Assembly (NCBI GenBank): GCA_016179685.1 | Contig: JACPCR010000057.1 | Span: 1-64,000 of the forward strand | From: Planctomycetota bacterium | Lineage (GTDB): Bacteria > Planctomycetota > PUPC01 > JACPCR01 | Length of the DNA: 64,000 nt | Direction: 5' to 3' | Shown here: positions 27,191-36,193 of the stretch, in pieces | Layout of the letters: every line of letters starts with the position of its first letter | Numbering within the stretch: position 1 is the first letter of the stretch | Notes under the pieces: generated by a model | The model's input: only the letters and a program-made list of their open reading frames with translations | The model's database searches: none | Told to the model about the DNA's origin: nothing | Position numbers and translations under genes: made by a program

Positions 27191-28722
27191 ACGAGATTCG
27201 AATCGACCTGCGCCGGCGACTGGGCCGGATCGACCGCAAGACCTACGGTCATTTCGTCGAGCACCTGGGCCGTTGCGTCTATCAAGGCATCTATGAGCCG
27301 GAATCGCCTCTGGCGGACTCGTCAGGACTTCGCCGGGACGTTCTTGAAGCGGCCCGGGGCCTCCAGATTCCGATCCTGCGCTGGCCGGGCGGCAACTTCG
27401 CCAGCGGCTACCACTGGCTGGACGGCGTGGGTCATCGCTCCGAGCGGCCGCGCCGCGTGGATCTGGCCTGGAATGCCATCGAAACGAACCAATTCGGCAC
27501 GAACGAGTTCATCGAGTGCTGCCGCGCCATGGGCTGCGAGCCGTACCTCTGCGCCAACCTGGGAAACGGTTCGATCGACGAGGCCCAGGCCTGGGTCGAG
27601 TACTGTAACGGGTCGAACGACACGGCCTACGCCAATCTGCGGCGTCGGCACGGTTACGATCAGCCCCATGGGGTGAAATACTGGGGGCTCGGCAACGAGC
27701 TGTACGGCGCGTGGCAGATCGGGCACAAGTCGGCCCAAGAATACGCCCGCGTCGCCCTCGAGTTCGCCAAGGTCATGAAGTGGGTGGACCCGGAAATCCG
27801 ACTCGTCGCCTGCGGCGCCCAGCACATGGAGTGGGACTGGGAGGTCCTGAAAACCCTGGGACCCCGAATCGATTACATCTCCGCCCACTTCTACTTTGCA
27901 CCGGAGGCCGCATCGGGCGTGCCCGCAGACGAGGCGGCGTCCCGACGCCACTATTCCCTGCTCGCCGTGCCCCGGCAGGTCGAGGACTACGTCCGCATCC
28001 TCTGGCAGCTCATCCAGGCCGCGCGGCGGCAATTCCGCCTCCGGCACGAAATCCGCATCGCCCTGGACGAGTGGAACGTGTGGTACCGCGCCCGGGTGCC
28101 GGAACACAAGCTGGAGGACCGGCGCGAAGCGCCTCCGCAGCTCGAGGAAACTTACGACCTGACGGACGCCCTCTGCGTGGCCGCGTTCCTGAACATGCTG
28201 CGCCGGCAGTGCGCCGCCATCGGCATGGCGAACCTCGCCCAGCTCGTCAACGTGATCGCACCCATCCGCACGAGGCCCGTGTCCGCCGAGGACGATCGGG
28301 GACTGTTCCTTCAGACGATCTATCATCCGCTGCGGATGGCCGTGGAGCACAGCGGCCCCGTCGCCCTCGACTCCTGGGTCGAATGCGAGTCGTACGAGTC
28401 CTCGAGACCCCTCGCCGGACAGGTCCCCTACCTCGACGTGTGCGCCACCCTCGACGAGAGCCTCCGCCGCCTCTTCCTCAGCGTGGTCAATCTCCACCAC
28501 CGCGACGCCGTGGACGCCCGCATTCTTCTCCACGAAGGCCAGTGGAAGCGAAAGGGCCTGCACCATAGCCTCACGGCCGGGAACATCGACGCGGTCAATT
28601 CATTCGACGAACCGGACCGTATCTGCCAGGTGACCGCGCGGCTGCGCAAGCTGGCCAACCCCTTCACCTTCTCGTTTCCCCCGCGCTCGGCCAACGTGCT
28701 GGAATTCGAGTTGGAAGGATGA
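27187..28722 (+). CDS. alpha-L-arabinofuranosidase, GH51
   Basis: This 511-residue family-51 glycosidase releases terminal arabinofuranose from arabinan or arabinoxylan. The N-terminal TIM barrel begins with GHFVEHLGRCVYQGIYEP. The acid/base Glu171 lies in YWGLGNELYG and the nucleophile Glu295 in ALDEWNVWY. A C-terminal beta domain closes the protein. There is no signal peptide, so it acts in the cytoplasm on imported oligosaccharides. Its ATG overlaps the phosphatase stop (ATGA), which implies translational coupling. Full length for the family. Confidence 0.95.
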   Translation: MNEIRIDLRRRLGRIDRKTYGHFVEHLGRCVYQGIYEPESPLADSSGLRRDVLEAARGLQIPILRWPGGNFASGYHWLDGVGHRSERPRRVDLAWNAIETNQFGTNEFIECCRAMGCEPYLCANLGNGSIDEAQAWVEYCNGSNDTAYANLRRRHGYDQPHGVKYWGLGNELYGAWQIGHKSAQEYARVALEFAKVMKWVDPEIRLVACGAQHMEWDWEVLKTLGPRIDYISAHFYFAPEAASGVPADEAASRRHYSLLAVPRQVEDYVRILWQLIQAARRQFRLRHEIRIALDEWNVWYRARVPEHKLEDRREAPPQLEETYDLTDALCVAAFLNMLRRQCAAIGMANLAQLVNVIAPIRTRPVSAEDDRGLFLQTIYHPLRMAVEHSGPVALDSWVECESYESSRPLAGQVPYLDVCATLDESLRRLFLSVVNLHHRDAVDARILLHEGQWKRKGLHHSLTAGNIDAVNSFDEPDRICQVTARLRKLANPFTFSFPPRSANVLEFELEG

Positions 28723-28765
28723 GAGGCACTGCGGGTGTTGCCCGAAACCTGGCAAGGCAAGTAAA

Positions 28766-28793
28766 GGTGTTGGGTGTCAGGCCTCAGGAAACC
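28766..28793. repeat. heptamer array before the CE7 esterase
   Basis: GGTGTTG, GGTGTCA, GGCCTCA, GGAAACC lie in register just upstream of the esterase ribosome-binding site. Confidence 0.5.
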
Positions 28794-28836
28794 TCTCACA
28801 CCTCGGAATGGCCATCTTTTTTCAGGAGACCCGATC

Positions 28837-29799
28837 ATGCCGCTTCTTTTCGATCTGCCCATGGAGTCGCTCAAGACCTACCAGGGCCGCACCCCGCGTC
28901 CCGATGATTTTGACGCCTTCTGGGACGCCGGCCTCGCCGAGATGCGCCGAACCGACCCGAAGATCGAGCGGAGGCCGTCGGCCTTTCAAGCGCCCTTTGC
29001 GGAATGTTCCGATCTCTTCTTCACCGGGGTAGGCGGTGCGCGAGTTCACGCCAAGCTCCTTCGGCCAAAGAAGGAGACGGGGCCCCACCCGGCCGTCCTC
29101 ATGTTTCACGGCTACTCCGGCAGCGCCGGGGAGTGGCTGGACAAGCTGCCCTATGCTGCGATGGGGTATACCGTGGCCGCGCTCGATTGCCGCGGCCAGG
29201 GGGGGCTCTCCGAGGACGCCGGAGGCGTGACGGGGACCACCCTTCGGGGCCACATCATCCGCGGGCTCGACGGCCCCCCTCAGAAGCTTCTGTACCGTCA
29301 GATTTTCCTCGATACCGCCCAACTCGCCGGGATCGTCATGAACATGCCGGACGTGGACCCTGCACGCGTGGGGGCCATGGGCGGCAGCCAGGGCGGCGGG
29401 CTCACCCTTGCTTGCACGGCCCTCGAGCCCCGCATCAAGCTCGCCGCGCCCGTCTTTCCTTTCCTCTCCGATTACCGGCGCGTCTGGGAGATGGACCTCG
29501 CGAAAGATGCCTACTGGGAGCTCCAGGACTACTTCCGGAAGTTCGATCCGCTGCACCGCCGAGAAGATGAGATATTCCGGAAATTGGCGTACATCGACGT
29601 CCAGCACCTGTGTCCCCGCATCCGCGCGGAAGTCATAATGACCGTGGGACTGATGGACACGGTCTGCCCGCCTTCGACGCAGTTTGCCGCCTACAACAAG
29701 ATTCCCTCAAAGAAGTCCCTCGTGATCTACCCGGACTATGCGCACGAGGCCCTGCCGGGCAACGCGGACCGGGCCTTCGAGTTCATGAGCCGGCTGTAA
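28837..29799 (+). CDS. acetyl xylan esterase / cephalosporin-C deacetylase, CE7
   Basis: This 320-residue alpha/beta hydrolase of carbohydrate-esterase family 7 removes acetyl groups from xylo-oligosaccharides. The family signature is clear: RGQGG (CRGQGG after ALD), the nucleophile Ser184 in GGSQGGG, an aspartate in MTVGLMDTVCPPST, and a histidine in PDYAHEALPG. The start at 28837 follows CAGGAG (28823-28828). There is no signal peptide, so it is probably cytoplasmic. It lies 114 bp after the GH51 gene, and together they would deacetylate and debranch arabinoxylan fragments. Confidence 0.93.
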   Translation: MPLLFDLPMESLKTYQGRTPRPDDFDAFWDAGLAEMRRTDPKIERRPSAFQAPFAECSDLFFTGVGGARVHAKLLRPKKETGPHPAVLMFHGYSGSAGEWLDKLPYAAMGYTVAALDCRGQGGLSEDAGGVTGTTLRGHIIRGLDGPPQKLLYRQIFLDTAQLAGIVMNMPDVDPARVGAMGGSQGGGLTLACTALEPRIKLAAPVFPFLSDYRRVWEMDLAKDAYWELQDYFRKFDPLHRREDEIFRKLAYIDVQHLCPRIRAEVIMTVGLMDTVCPPSTQFAAYNKIPSKKSLVIYPDYAHEALPGNADRAFEFMSRL

Positions 29800-29845
29800 C
29801 GGAGCGGAGCGCTTCGGCTGCTTTGCTCGACCCATTCCTTCCGCC

Positions 29846-30231
29846 TCAAGGGCCAGTAAACTCGACAAACTCCTTCGGATAGTGAGTGAGATCGAGCTTC
29901 TCCTCCTCCGGAACAAGCCGGATTCCCCATTCCTGCATGGCGAGAGCGCCAAACAAGACCTCGACCGGCTTCCCCTCTTCGTCCCTGCCTATCCTGTCCA
30001 CCACTCGGGCGTGGGTGGAAATCCAGTGGCTTCCAACCAGCCTTCCGAAATTGCAGTTTCTTGAACGACTTTGACCTCGCCGCCTATTGCCGCCTTGATA
30101 GGCTGGTCTGCCTTGGAAGTGGTAAGCCTCGCGGCGATTTCCGGCACGACAAAGCTGTTCCGAGCGCCCGTGTCGAACAGGGTCCAGCATGCTTTCCCCT
30201 GGATTTGAATCTCCTGGCGTATTCTTGCCAC
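29846..30231 (-). pseudogene. frameshifted retropepsin-like aspartic protease
   Basis: Two minus-strand reading frames together give one retropepsin-like protein. The first half, from the GTG at 30231 (VARIRQEIQIQG, with GGGAGG upstream), carries the catalytic LFDTGARNSFV. The second half, in another frame, continues with WISTHARVVDRIGRDEEGKP, VEVLFGALAMQEWGIRL and the C-terminal LTHYPKEFVEF, which are typical of the same small family. The switch lies at about 30025-30045. One base inserted or lost there would restore a protein of roughly 128 residues. This is either a true disruption or a sequencing or assembly error. Confidence 0.75.
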
Positions 30232-30317
30232 GAGGGCCTCCCTTCCCGTGACCAAGCGGATTATATCATGCCGCCGTATCCGGTGATTTCGACAAGACAC
30301 ACCTTTCACGGCTGCCT

Positions 30318-31766
30318 TCAGTTCCCCAGCACGTGGAGCGTATAACTCTGCCGGACCAATTCCCCGGCGGCGTCAAAGGCTTCGATCGTCACGCGGACGT
30401 CCTGGGGTGCGGGCGGCGTGCCCCTGAGGACGCCCGTCTCAACGTCGAGCTTCAGCCAGTTCGGACCCTCGATGAGCCGGTATCGGACCTTCTGCCGGCT
30501 CGCGTTGAAATCAGCCCGCGCCCGGTAAGTGTACTGCGCGGTCGCGAATTCCTCGATCACCGGCTGGGTGACGAAACAGAAGCCGGGGATGTGCAGCGAC
30601 CAAGCGTCGTTCATCAGCGGCCACGCGTTGCCCCCGAAAAGCCAGAGGCGGTCCCTGAAGACGTAGGCCGAGACTTCATGCCGGGGCGACCAGAGGCACT
30701 CCGAGGCGAGGGGATGCCAGACGGCACCGTCCTCCGAGTACCAGAGGTCGTCGAAGTTGTTCCAGGTCGGCTCGGCCCGAAAACCGCCGAGAATCCACAT
30801 CCGGCCGCGGTAGACCGCGGCGGAGCTCCAGATGCGGGCCGGCCACGGAGCGGCTTCCGCCACCTGCGTCCAGCGACGGCCGTCTTCCGTGTTCCAGACG
30901 TCCGTGTAGGCCCGGAAGGGGTGATAGACCGTGAGGCCGCCACCCAGGACCCACATCCGGTCGTCGTGGGCCACGACCATGCTGAAAAGCTGCCGGCGCG
31001 ACCAGGGCGCCTCGGGGGTTTCCGGCCTCCAGTTCACCCCGTCCGTGGAGGACCAGACGTCGTTGAAGGCCGGGCCTCCGGACCCTCCCAGCAGCCACAT
31101 CCGGTCTCGAAACACCACGGCCCCGGCCGAATAGCGGCCCTTCCAGGGCCCCTGATCGGCGACGCGGGACCACTGGGACCCGTTGGTGGAAGCGAACAGC
31201 ACGCCGTCCTGGCTGACGACCCACATCCGGTCGTCGTAGGCCCAGACCGCGGGGATATTGACGCCGCTGGGGCTCGGGATTTCTCCCACGCGGGTCCATT
31301 CGAGACCGTCACCGGATCGCCAGACGTCGCTGACCAGCTCGGGCGTATATCCCCCGAAAAGCCACAGGGCGTCCTGGAAAACCAGTTCACCCGCGGAATC
31401 CCGCGGCGTCCACGGACATTTCTCCTTAAGTCGTATCCAGGTGGGCGTAGGATAGCGGCGGATGATTCGAAGTGAGTAGTCGTTTTTCGTGATGCCATCC
31501 TCTGCAGTCACCTCGATGGCGAGGGGATTCCGGCCCACCTCGAGCGAGATGGGCGAGGTGGCCTGGCCGCTCCCCAATCTCTGCCCGTGGATCGTCGCCG
31601 TGGCGCGGGCGTTTGTCGCCACGGGAGTGAGGGATACCGAATCGACCGCGTGCGGAAGGTAGAGGTAAAACTGTTTCCGGGCGCCGTAAAACCCTGGCGA
31701 AACCTTACCAGCACTGGGGGTGAGGGATTTCAAAGTGGCATCCTGACCAGGCGCGATTGGATTCAT
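30318..31766 (-). CDS. kelch-like beta-propeller protein with cadherin-like and Ig-like ends
   Basis: This 482-residue protein starts with a cadherin-like beta-sandwich (the SPISLEVGRNPLAIEVTAED region, about residues 66-95). Six or so kelch-like blades follow, each with a variant of a W-x-x-R/G ... FRDRMWLLGG pattern. The C-terminal end is Ig-like (YTYRARADFNASRQKVRY, then LKLDVETGVLRGTPP, as in putative-Ig domains). There is no clear signal peptide at the chosen ATG. Such propellers are adhesion or ligand-binding modules; a specific role cannot be stated. It diverges from the esterase at 31969. Confidence 0.78.
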   Translation of the reverse strand: MNPIAPGQDATLKSLTPSAGKVSPGFYGARKQFYLYLPHAVDSVSLTPVATNARATATIHGQRLGSGQATSPISLEVGRNPLAIEVTAEDGITKNDYSLRIIRRYPTPTWIRLKEKCPWTPRDSAGELVFQDALWLFGGYTPELVSDVWRSGDGLEWTRVGEIPSPSGVNIPAVWAYDDRMWVVSQDGVLFASTNGSQWSRVADQGPWKGRYSAGAVVFRDRMWLLGGSGGPAFNDVWSSTDGVNWRPETPEAPWSRRQLFSMVVAHDDRMWVLGGGLTVYHPFRAYTDVWNTEDGRRWTQVAEAAPWPARIWSSAAVYRGRMWILGGFRAEPTWNNFDDLWYSEDGAVWHPLASECLWSPRHEVSAYVFRDRLWLFGGNAWPLMNDAWSLHIPGFCFVTQPVIEEFATAQYTYRARADFNASRQKVRYRLIEGPNWLKLDVETGVLRGTPPAPQDVRVTIEAFDAAGELVRQSYTLHVLGN

Positions 31767-31968
31767 GGCTTCGATTCCTTATTCTTGAGGCGTCCGGGTC
31801 TTCTTGCCTTCCGAGGCAAACAACCCTTCCGGCCACCGGCGGCCACCCGGGTTTGCCGCTGCGCCGCCGCGCTGACGGCGAATTGTATCGGCCATGACCT
31901 GGCTTGTCATGGTTCTCGGACTCTGCGCAGCGTCCGAGAGAGAAGTGAAGAAAGGAGAACCCCGCCTC

Positions 31969-33873
31969 ATGCAGACTCTATGGGACTACCTGGTGGAACT
32001 GGGGCGTCGAATGAGCGATCGGGCGCTGAGCGATATCCGGTCGAAGGCGGACTGGGAACGTGTCCGGTCTGAGCGCCGCCGCGAATTTTTCGAGATGGTG
32101 GGGCTGGACCCGATGCCGGAGCGGCATCCGCTTCGGCCGCGCCTGCACGGCCAGACGCAGGGCGACGGCTACACGATCCATCGGGTGTCCTTCGAGAGCC
32201 TTCCGAGCGTCTCTGTGACGGCGAACCTCTACGTGCCCGAGGGGCTGAGCACCCCGTCGCCTGCGGTGCTTTACGTCTGCGGCCATGGCCTGATCGGCAC
32301 GGTGCATTACCAGGCGCAGGGCGACTTGTGGGCGCGCCGCGGCTACGTATGCCTTCTCGTGGATACGCTGGAGCAGGGCGACAGTCTGGGCGACCACCAC
32401 GGGATTCACAGCCAGAGGCACTACGATTGGGTGGACCGGGGATACGCGGCCTCGGGCGGCGAGCTGTGGAACTCCCTCAGAGCGCTGGATTTCCTGTGCA
32501 GCCGGGAGGAGGTGGACGCTCAACGCGTGGGCGTCACCGGCATCTCGGGCGGTGGGGCGCTCTCCTGGTGGGTCGGAATCGCCGATGAGCGCGTCCGCGC
32601 GATGGCGCCCGTGTGCGGCACTTCCACCCTGGCGTCGTACCTGTCCGAGCGCAACGTCAACGGCCATTGCGACTGCATGCTGTACCACAACCTCTATCAG
32701 CGAGAAATCTCTGAGGTGGGCGCCCTGTGCGCCCCCCGCCCGCTCCTGGTCAACGCCGCCCGCGAGGACTCGCTGTTCCTGCCAGCCGCCTATCGGCGGG
32801 TCGTGGAGCAGATTCGAAGGGTGTACGGCTTTTACGGATGCGAGGATTCCTGCCAGCTTTGCGAGTATCCAGGCCCCCATGCCTACTCGAAGCCGGCGCA
32901 TGAAGCCATCCAAGAGTGGTTTGACCGACACGTCGCCGGCTGGCAGAAGCCCCTCTTGCAGCCTCGGGAGCCGAGGTATTCCGATCGGGAGCTGACCGTT
33001 TTCGGCGGATCGCCGCCATCGGAGGACCGGATTGCTCTGATGCCGCTATTGATTTCACGGCCGGGGCGCGTGCCGCACCGAGACACGCTTTCGGAGTGGG
33101 AAAACGTTCGGGCCGAAAAAGTCGCGCTGCTCCGCAAAAAGGTGTTCCGCCACTTCCCCGAGCAGCCGGAGACGCTGGACGTCGAGACCGTTGCCGACTG
33201 GGAGTACCATAATGGGACGCGTCTCCTGGTGCGGGACTTTACGACGGAGGATCGGATACGCCTCCGGGCGCGGATGCTGATCCCTCGGGGCGCATCGGAC
33301 GTGATGCTGGTCGGCTTGATGGGGCCGGGCGACATCCTTGACTATTTTGCGGGTGCGATTTCGGGGATTGCATCGCCGCACGCGGCCTGCGCAGTCGAAG
33401 CCCGCGGCACCGGCGTGTCGAGCTGGCATCCCAACCAGACGTGGCAAGTCCTTCGGGGAGGGCTGCTGGTCGGCCGGACCGTGGCGAGCTTGCAGGTGTG
33501 GGACCTCCTCCGGACCGTTGAGCTGGTACGGTCGATGCAAGGCGTGCCGTCGAAGCGAATCTTCACCTATGGGAAGGGCGAGGCCGGCGTCCTGGCCCTC
33601 TATGCCGCAGCGCTCGATGAACGCATCGCTGGCGTGCTGGCAGAGTCCCCGTCGGGGACCCACGCGGATGGCCCCCATCTGCTCAACGTGCTCCGAGTCA
33701 TGGACATCCCCCAGGCCGCGGCCATGGCCGTCCCCAGGCCCGTCGGCCTCGTCAACGCCCCGGTCCGGCCATTCCACTGGACCCGCAGGCTCTACGATCG
33801 CCTCGGAATCGGTGGAAAACTCGTGACGGGCGACATCGCCCAGGCGGTGTTCCAGCAGATGATTGAGAAATAA
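31969..33873 (+). CDS. two-domain alpha/beta hydrolase, acetylxylan-esterase-like
   Basis: This 634-residue protein has an N-terminal alpha/beta hydrolase domain with the nucleophile serine in GVTGISGGGALSWW (about residue 192) and the active-site histidine in YPGPHAYSKPAHE. A second, shorter alpha/beta-hydrolase-like domain follows (KRIFTYGKGEAGVLALY); it has Lys-Gly-Glu where the Ser would be and looks inactive. Relatives are annotated as acetylxylan esterases. The ATG at 31969 follows AAAGGAG (31951-31957), whereas a longer frame from 31894 lacks a site. There is no signal peptide. Confidence 0.78.
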   Translation: MQTLWDYLVELGRRMSDRALSDIRSKADWERVRSERRREFFEMVGLDPMPERHPLRPRLHGQTQGDGYTIHRVSFESLPSVSVTANLYVPEGLSTPSPAVLYVCGHGLIGTVHYQAQGDLWARRGYVCLLVDTLEQGDSLGDHHGIHSQRHYDWVDRGYAASGGELWNSLRALDFLCSREEVDAQRVGVTGISGGGALSWWVGIADERVRAMAPVCGTSTLASYLSERNVNGHCDCMLYHNLYQREISEVGALCAPRPLLVNAAREDSLFLPAAYRRVVEQIRRVYGFYGCEDSCQLCEYPGPHAYSKPAHEAIQEWFDRHVAGWQKPLLQPREPRYSDRELTVFGGSPPSEDRIALMPLLISRPGRVPHRDTLSEWENVRAEKVALLRKKVFRHFPEQPETLDVETVADWEYHNGTRLLVRDFTTEDRIRLRARMLIPRGASDVMLVGLMGPGDILDYFAGAISGIASPHAACAVEARGTGVSSWHPNQTWQVLRGGLLVGRTVASLQVWDLLRTVELVRSMQGVPSKRIFTYGKGEAGVLALYAAALDERIAGVLAESPSGTHADGPHLLNVLRVMDIPQAAAMAVPRPVGLVNAPVRPFHWTRRLYDRLGIGGKLVTGDIAQAVFQQMIEK

Positions 33874-33908
33874 TTGAAGGAGCGAGACGGGCATTCGGCG
33901 AGCGCGGT

Positions 33909-34982
33909 TCAGCGTCGCCTGCGGAGCTTCCTGCGAACGACCTTTCGGGCGGCATCAAGGACGTGATCGATGTCCCGGCGGGTGACCTGGAGGTGAGTGA
34001 CCGCGCGCAGCACCGGCCCGGTCTCGTGGAGCATGCGGACGCCGTAGCGGGCCATGGCTTCAACGAAAGCCGCGGTGGTGATGCCGCATCCCGTGGGATC
34101 GAAGTAGACCATGTTGGTCTCGACGGCCTCGAGATCGAGGGCCATGCCGGGGATTTCCGCCAGGCCTTCGGCGAATCGGCGGGCGGTGGCATGGTCCTCC
34201 GCCAACCGGTCGATGTGGTGATCGAGCGCGTAAAGGCCGGCCGCGGCGAGGATGCCGGTCTGCCGCATGCCGCCACCAAGCATCTGGCGCACACGGCGGG
34301 CCTCTCGGACGAAATCGCGGCTACCGGCGAGGATGGTGCCGGCCGGGGTGCCGAGGCCCTTGGACAGGCAGAAGCAGACGCTGTGGACGGGCCGGACGAT
34401 TTGGGAGGGGGATCGGCCCGAGGCGACGGCCGCGTTGAAGAGCCGTGCTCCGTCCATGTGGAGGGGAATATGAAAGCGGCGGCCCAGCCGCGCCAGGGCC
34501 GCGATCTCCGCTTGGGGAAAGACCCGGCCTCCCGGCGTGTTCATCGTATTCTCGATACAGATGAGGCCGGTCCGGGGATAATAATGCTCGTCGGGCGGAA
34601 TGCAGGTTCGGGCCGCTTCGGCGGTGAAGTAGCCCAGCGGGCTGGGCACGAGCCGAGGCTGCACGCCCGAGAGGGCGGCGCACATGCAGACCTCCCAGTT
34701 GGCGACGTGGGCCGTCTCGGAACAGAGGATTTGCTGGCCGGGCTTCGTGTGGATTTTGACGGCGATCTGGTTGCCCATGGTGCCCGAGGGAACGAAAAGC
34801 GCCGCCTCCTTGCCCAGCAGCTCCGCGGAACGCTCTTCCAGCCGCATGGTCGTCGGATCGTGGCCGATAATGTCGTCGTCCACCTCCGCTCGGGCCATGG
34901 CACGCCGCATGCCGGGTGTCGGCCGGGTAACCGTATCGGACCGGAGATCGATGATCCTCGAGGTTGGCCTGTTCAACTTCAT
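33909..34982 (-). CDS. low-specificity L-threonine aldolase
   Basis: This 357-residue PLP enzyme cleaves threonine or allo-threonine to glycine and acetaldehyde. It shows LRSDTVTRPTPGMRRAMARA (about residues 13-32), DDIIGHDPTTMRLEE, FVPSGTMGNQIAV and the PLP lysine in FCLSKGLGTPAGT. Length and motif order fit the beta-eliminating-lyase family. It converges with the esterase gene and lies 55 bp downstream of rsgA on the same strand. Confidence 0.93.
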   Translation of the reverse strand: MKLNRPTSRIIDLRSDTVTRPTPGMRRAMARAEVDDDIIGHDPTTMRLEERSAELLGKEAALFVPSGTMGNQIAVKIHTKPGQQILCSETAHVANWEVCMCAALSGVQPRLVPSPLGYFTAEAARTCIPPDEHYYPRTGLICIENTMNTPGGRVFPQAEIAALARLGRRFHIPLHMDGARLFNAAVASGRSPSQIVRPVHSVCFCLSKGLGTPAGTILAGSRDFVREARRVRQMLGGGMRQTGILAAAGLYALDHHIDRLAEDHATARRFAEGLAEIPGMALDLEAVETNMVYFDPTGCGITTAAFVEAMARYGVRMLHETGPVLRAVTHLQVTRRDIDHVLDAARKVVRRKLRRRR

Positions 34983-35037
34983 ATTGTGCTGTACCCGATA
35001 GCCAGCTAAACGGAATCACCGTAACACAAAATCCCCA

Positions 35038-36171
35038 CTACTCGATTCCACCGGTGAGGATGCTCCGGAAGCTGCGGTAGCGGCGAGTGAGAATTTCGCC
35101 ATCATGGACCGCCTCGAGGACCGCACAGCCCGGCTCCTGAGCGTGGCGGCAATCGGGAAATCGGCATCCGGCGGCGGCCCGGGCGATCTCGGGATAACCC
35201 GCCAGAACGTCGTTCGGACCAATCTGAAAGGGAACGAAGCTCCTGACGCCCGGAGTGTCCGCGACAAAACCGCCGCCGGAAAGCGCTAGAAGCCGGGCAC
35301 CGCTGGTGACGTGCCGGCCCCTTTCCGTCGCTCCACTGATCTCGCCGGTGCGAAGGTCAAGACCCGGCTCGAGGGAGTTGAGGAGCGAAGACTTCCCGAC
35401 GCCGGATTGTCCTACCAGCACCGATGTTGTTCCTTTAAGGCGTTCCCTCATGGACTCCAGGCCTTCACGGGTCAAGGCGCTCAATCGGAGGACATGGTAA
35501 CCGAGCGCCTGGTACTCTTCCGTGTGCCGGACGGATTCGCCGCTGGCGTCGAGGTCTATCTTGTTGATGCAAATGACGGGTGACAGGCTGCTGCCGGCGG
35601 CCGCAACGAGATATCGGTCAATCAATCCGGGCCACCAGGGTGGGCTGGCCGCCGAGCCGACGATGACCATCTGGTCCACGTTAACAGCGATGACCTGGGC
35701 GCTGCGATGGCGACCGAGGGAACGCCGTGCAATTTCGTTGCGACGCGGCAGAATTTCGAGAATCCGTCCCTCGCCGCTCGCACCCGTCTCCACCCGGACG
35801 AAGTCACCCACGGCGAGCTTGTAGAGGGGCCCCAAGGTGCGCATCTTGCCTCGGGGCCTGCAGCGCAGGGTCTCGGGACCGATCTGTACAACGCACCATT
35901 CGCTGTGGAATTCGAGCACCCGGCCTTCGAGCCGCCCCCGTTTTGCGTCCTCCGCCTTAGGGAATGCCGGCTTCGAACACCAACGAGAAGGAATACCGCC
36001 CTGGCCCTTGCCCGCGCTCGGAGGCAGGATACGCTCCCGCGACGGCAACTCCTCGACACGGTCCCATCGGCCATCGCGCGTCTTTCCCTGCTCCGGTGCA
36101 AGTTCGCGCCGGGGAGGATCCACGGGACTCTTGCGATTCTTGTCGGATGGGGAGTCTGGCTCGTTCGTCAT
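35038..36171 (-). CDS. rsgA: small ribosomal subunit biogenesis GTPase RsgA
   Basis: This 377-residue circularly permuted GTPase helps late maturation of the 30S subunit. An N-terminal OB-fold follows about 80 charged, low-complexity residues. Nucleotide motifs occur in the permuted order NKID (INKIDLDAS), then VGQSGVGKSSLLNSL, then DTPGVRSF. A C-terminal zinc knuckle is present in CRFPDCRHAQEPGC. The long N-terminal extension is unusual compared with about 300-350 residues in most members. Confidence 0.95.
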   Translation of the reverse strand: MTNEPDSPSDKNRKSPVDPPRRELAPEQGKTRDGRWDRVEELPSRERILPPSAGKGQGGIPSRWCSKPAFPKAEDAKRGRLEGRVLEFHSEWCVVQIGPETLRCRPRGKMRTLGPLYKLAVGDFVRVETGASGEGRILEILPRRNEIARRSLGRHRSAQVIAVNVDQMVIVGSAASPPWWPGLIDRYLVAAAGSSLSPVICINKIDLDASGESVRHTEEYQALGYHVLRLSALTREGLESMRERLKGTTSVLVGQSGVGKSSLLNSLEPGLDLRTGEISGATERGRHVTSGARLLALSGGGFVADTPGVRSFVPFQIGPNDVLAGYPEIARAAAGCRFPDCRHAQEPGCAVLEAVHDGEILTRRYRSFRSILTGGIE

Positions 36172-36193
36172 TCAGTTGAGAAGAAAACCCGGA

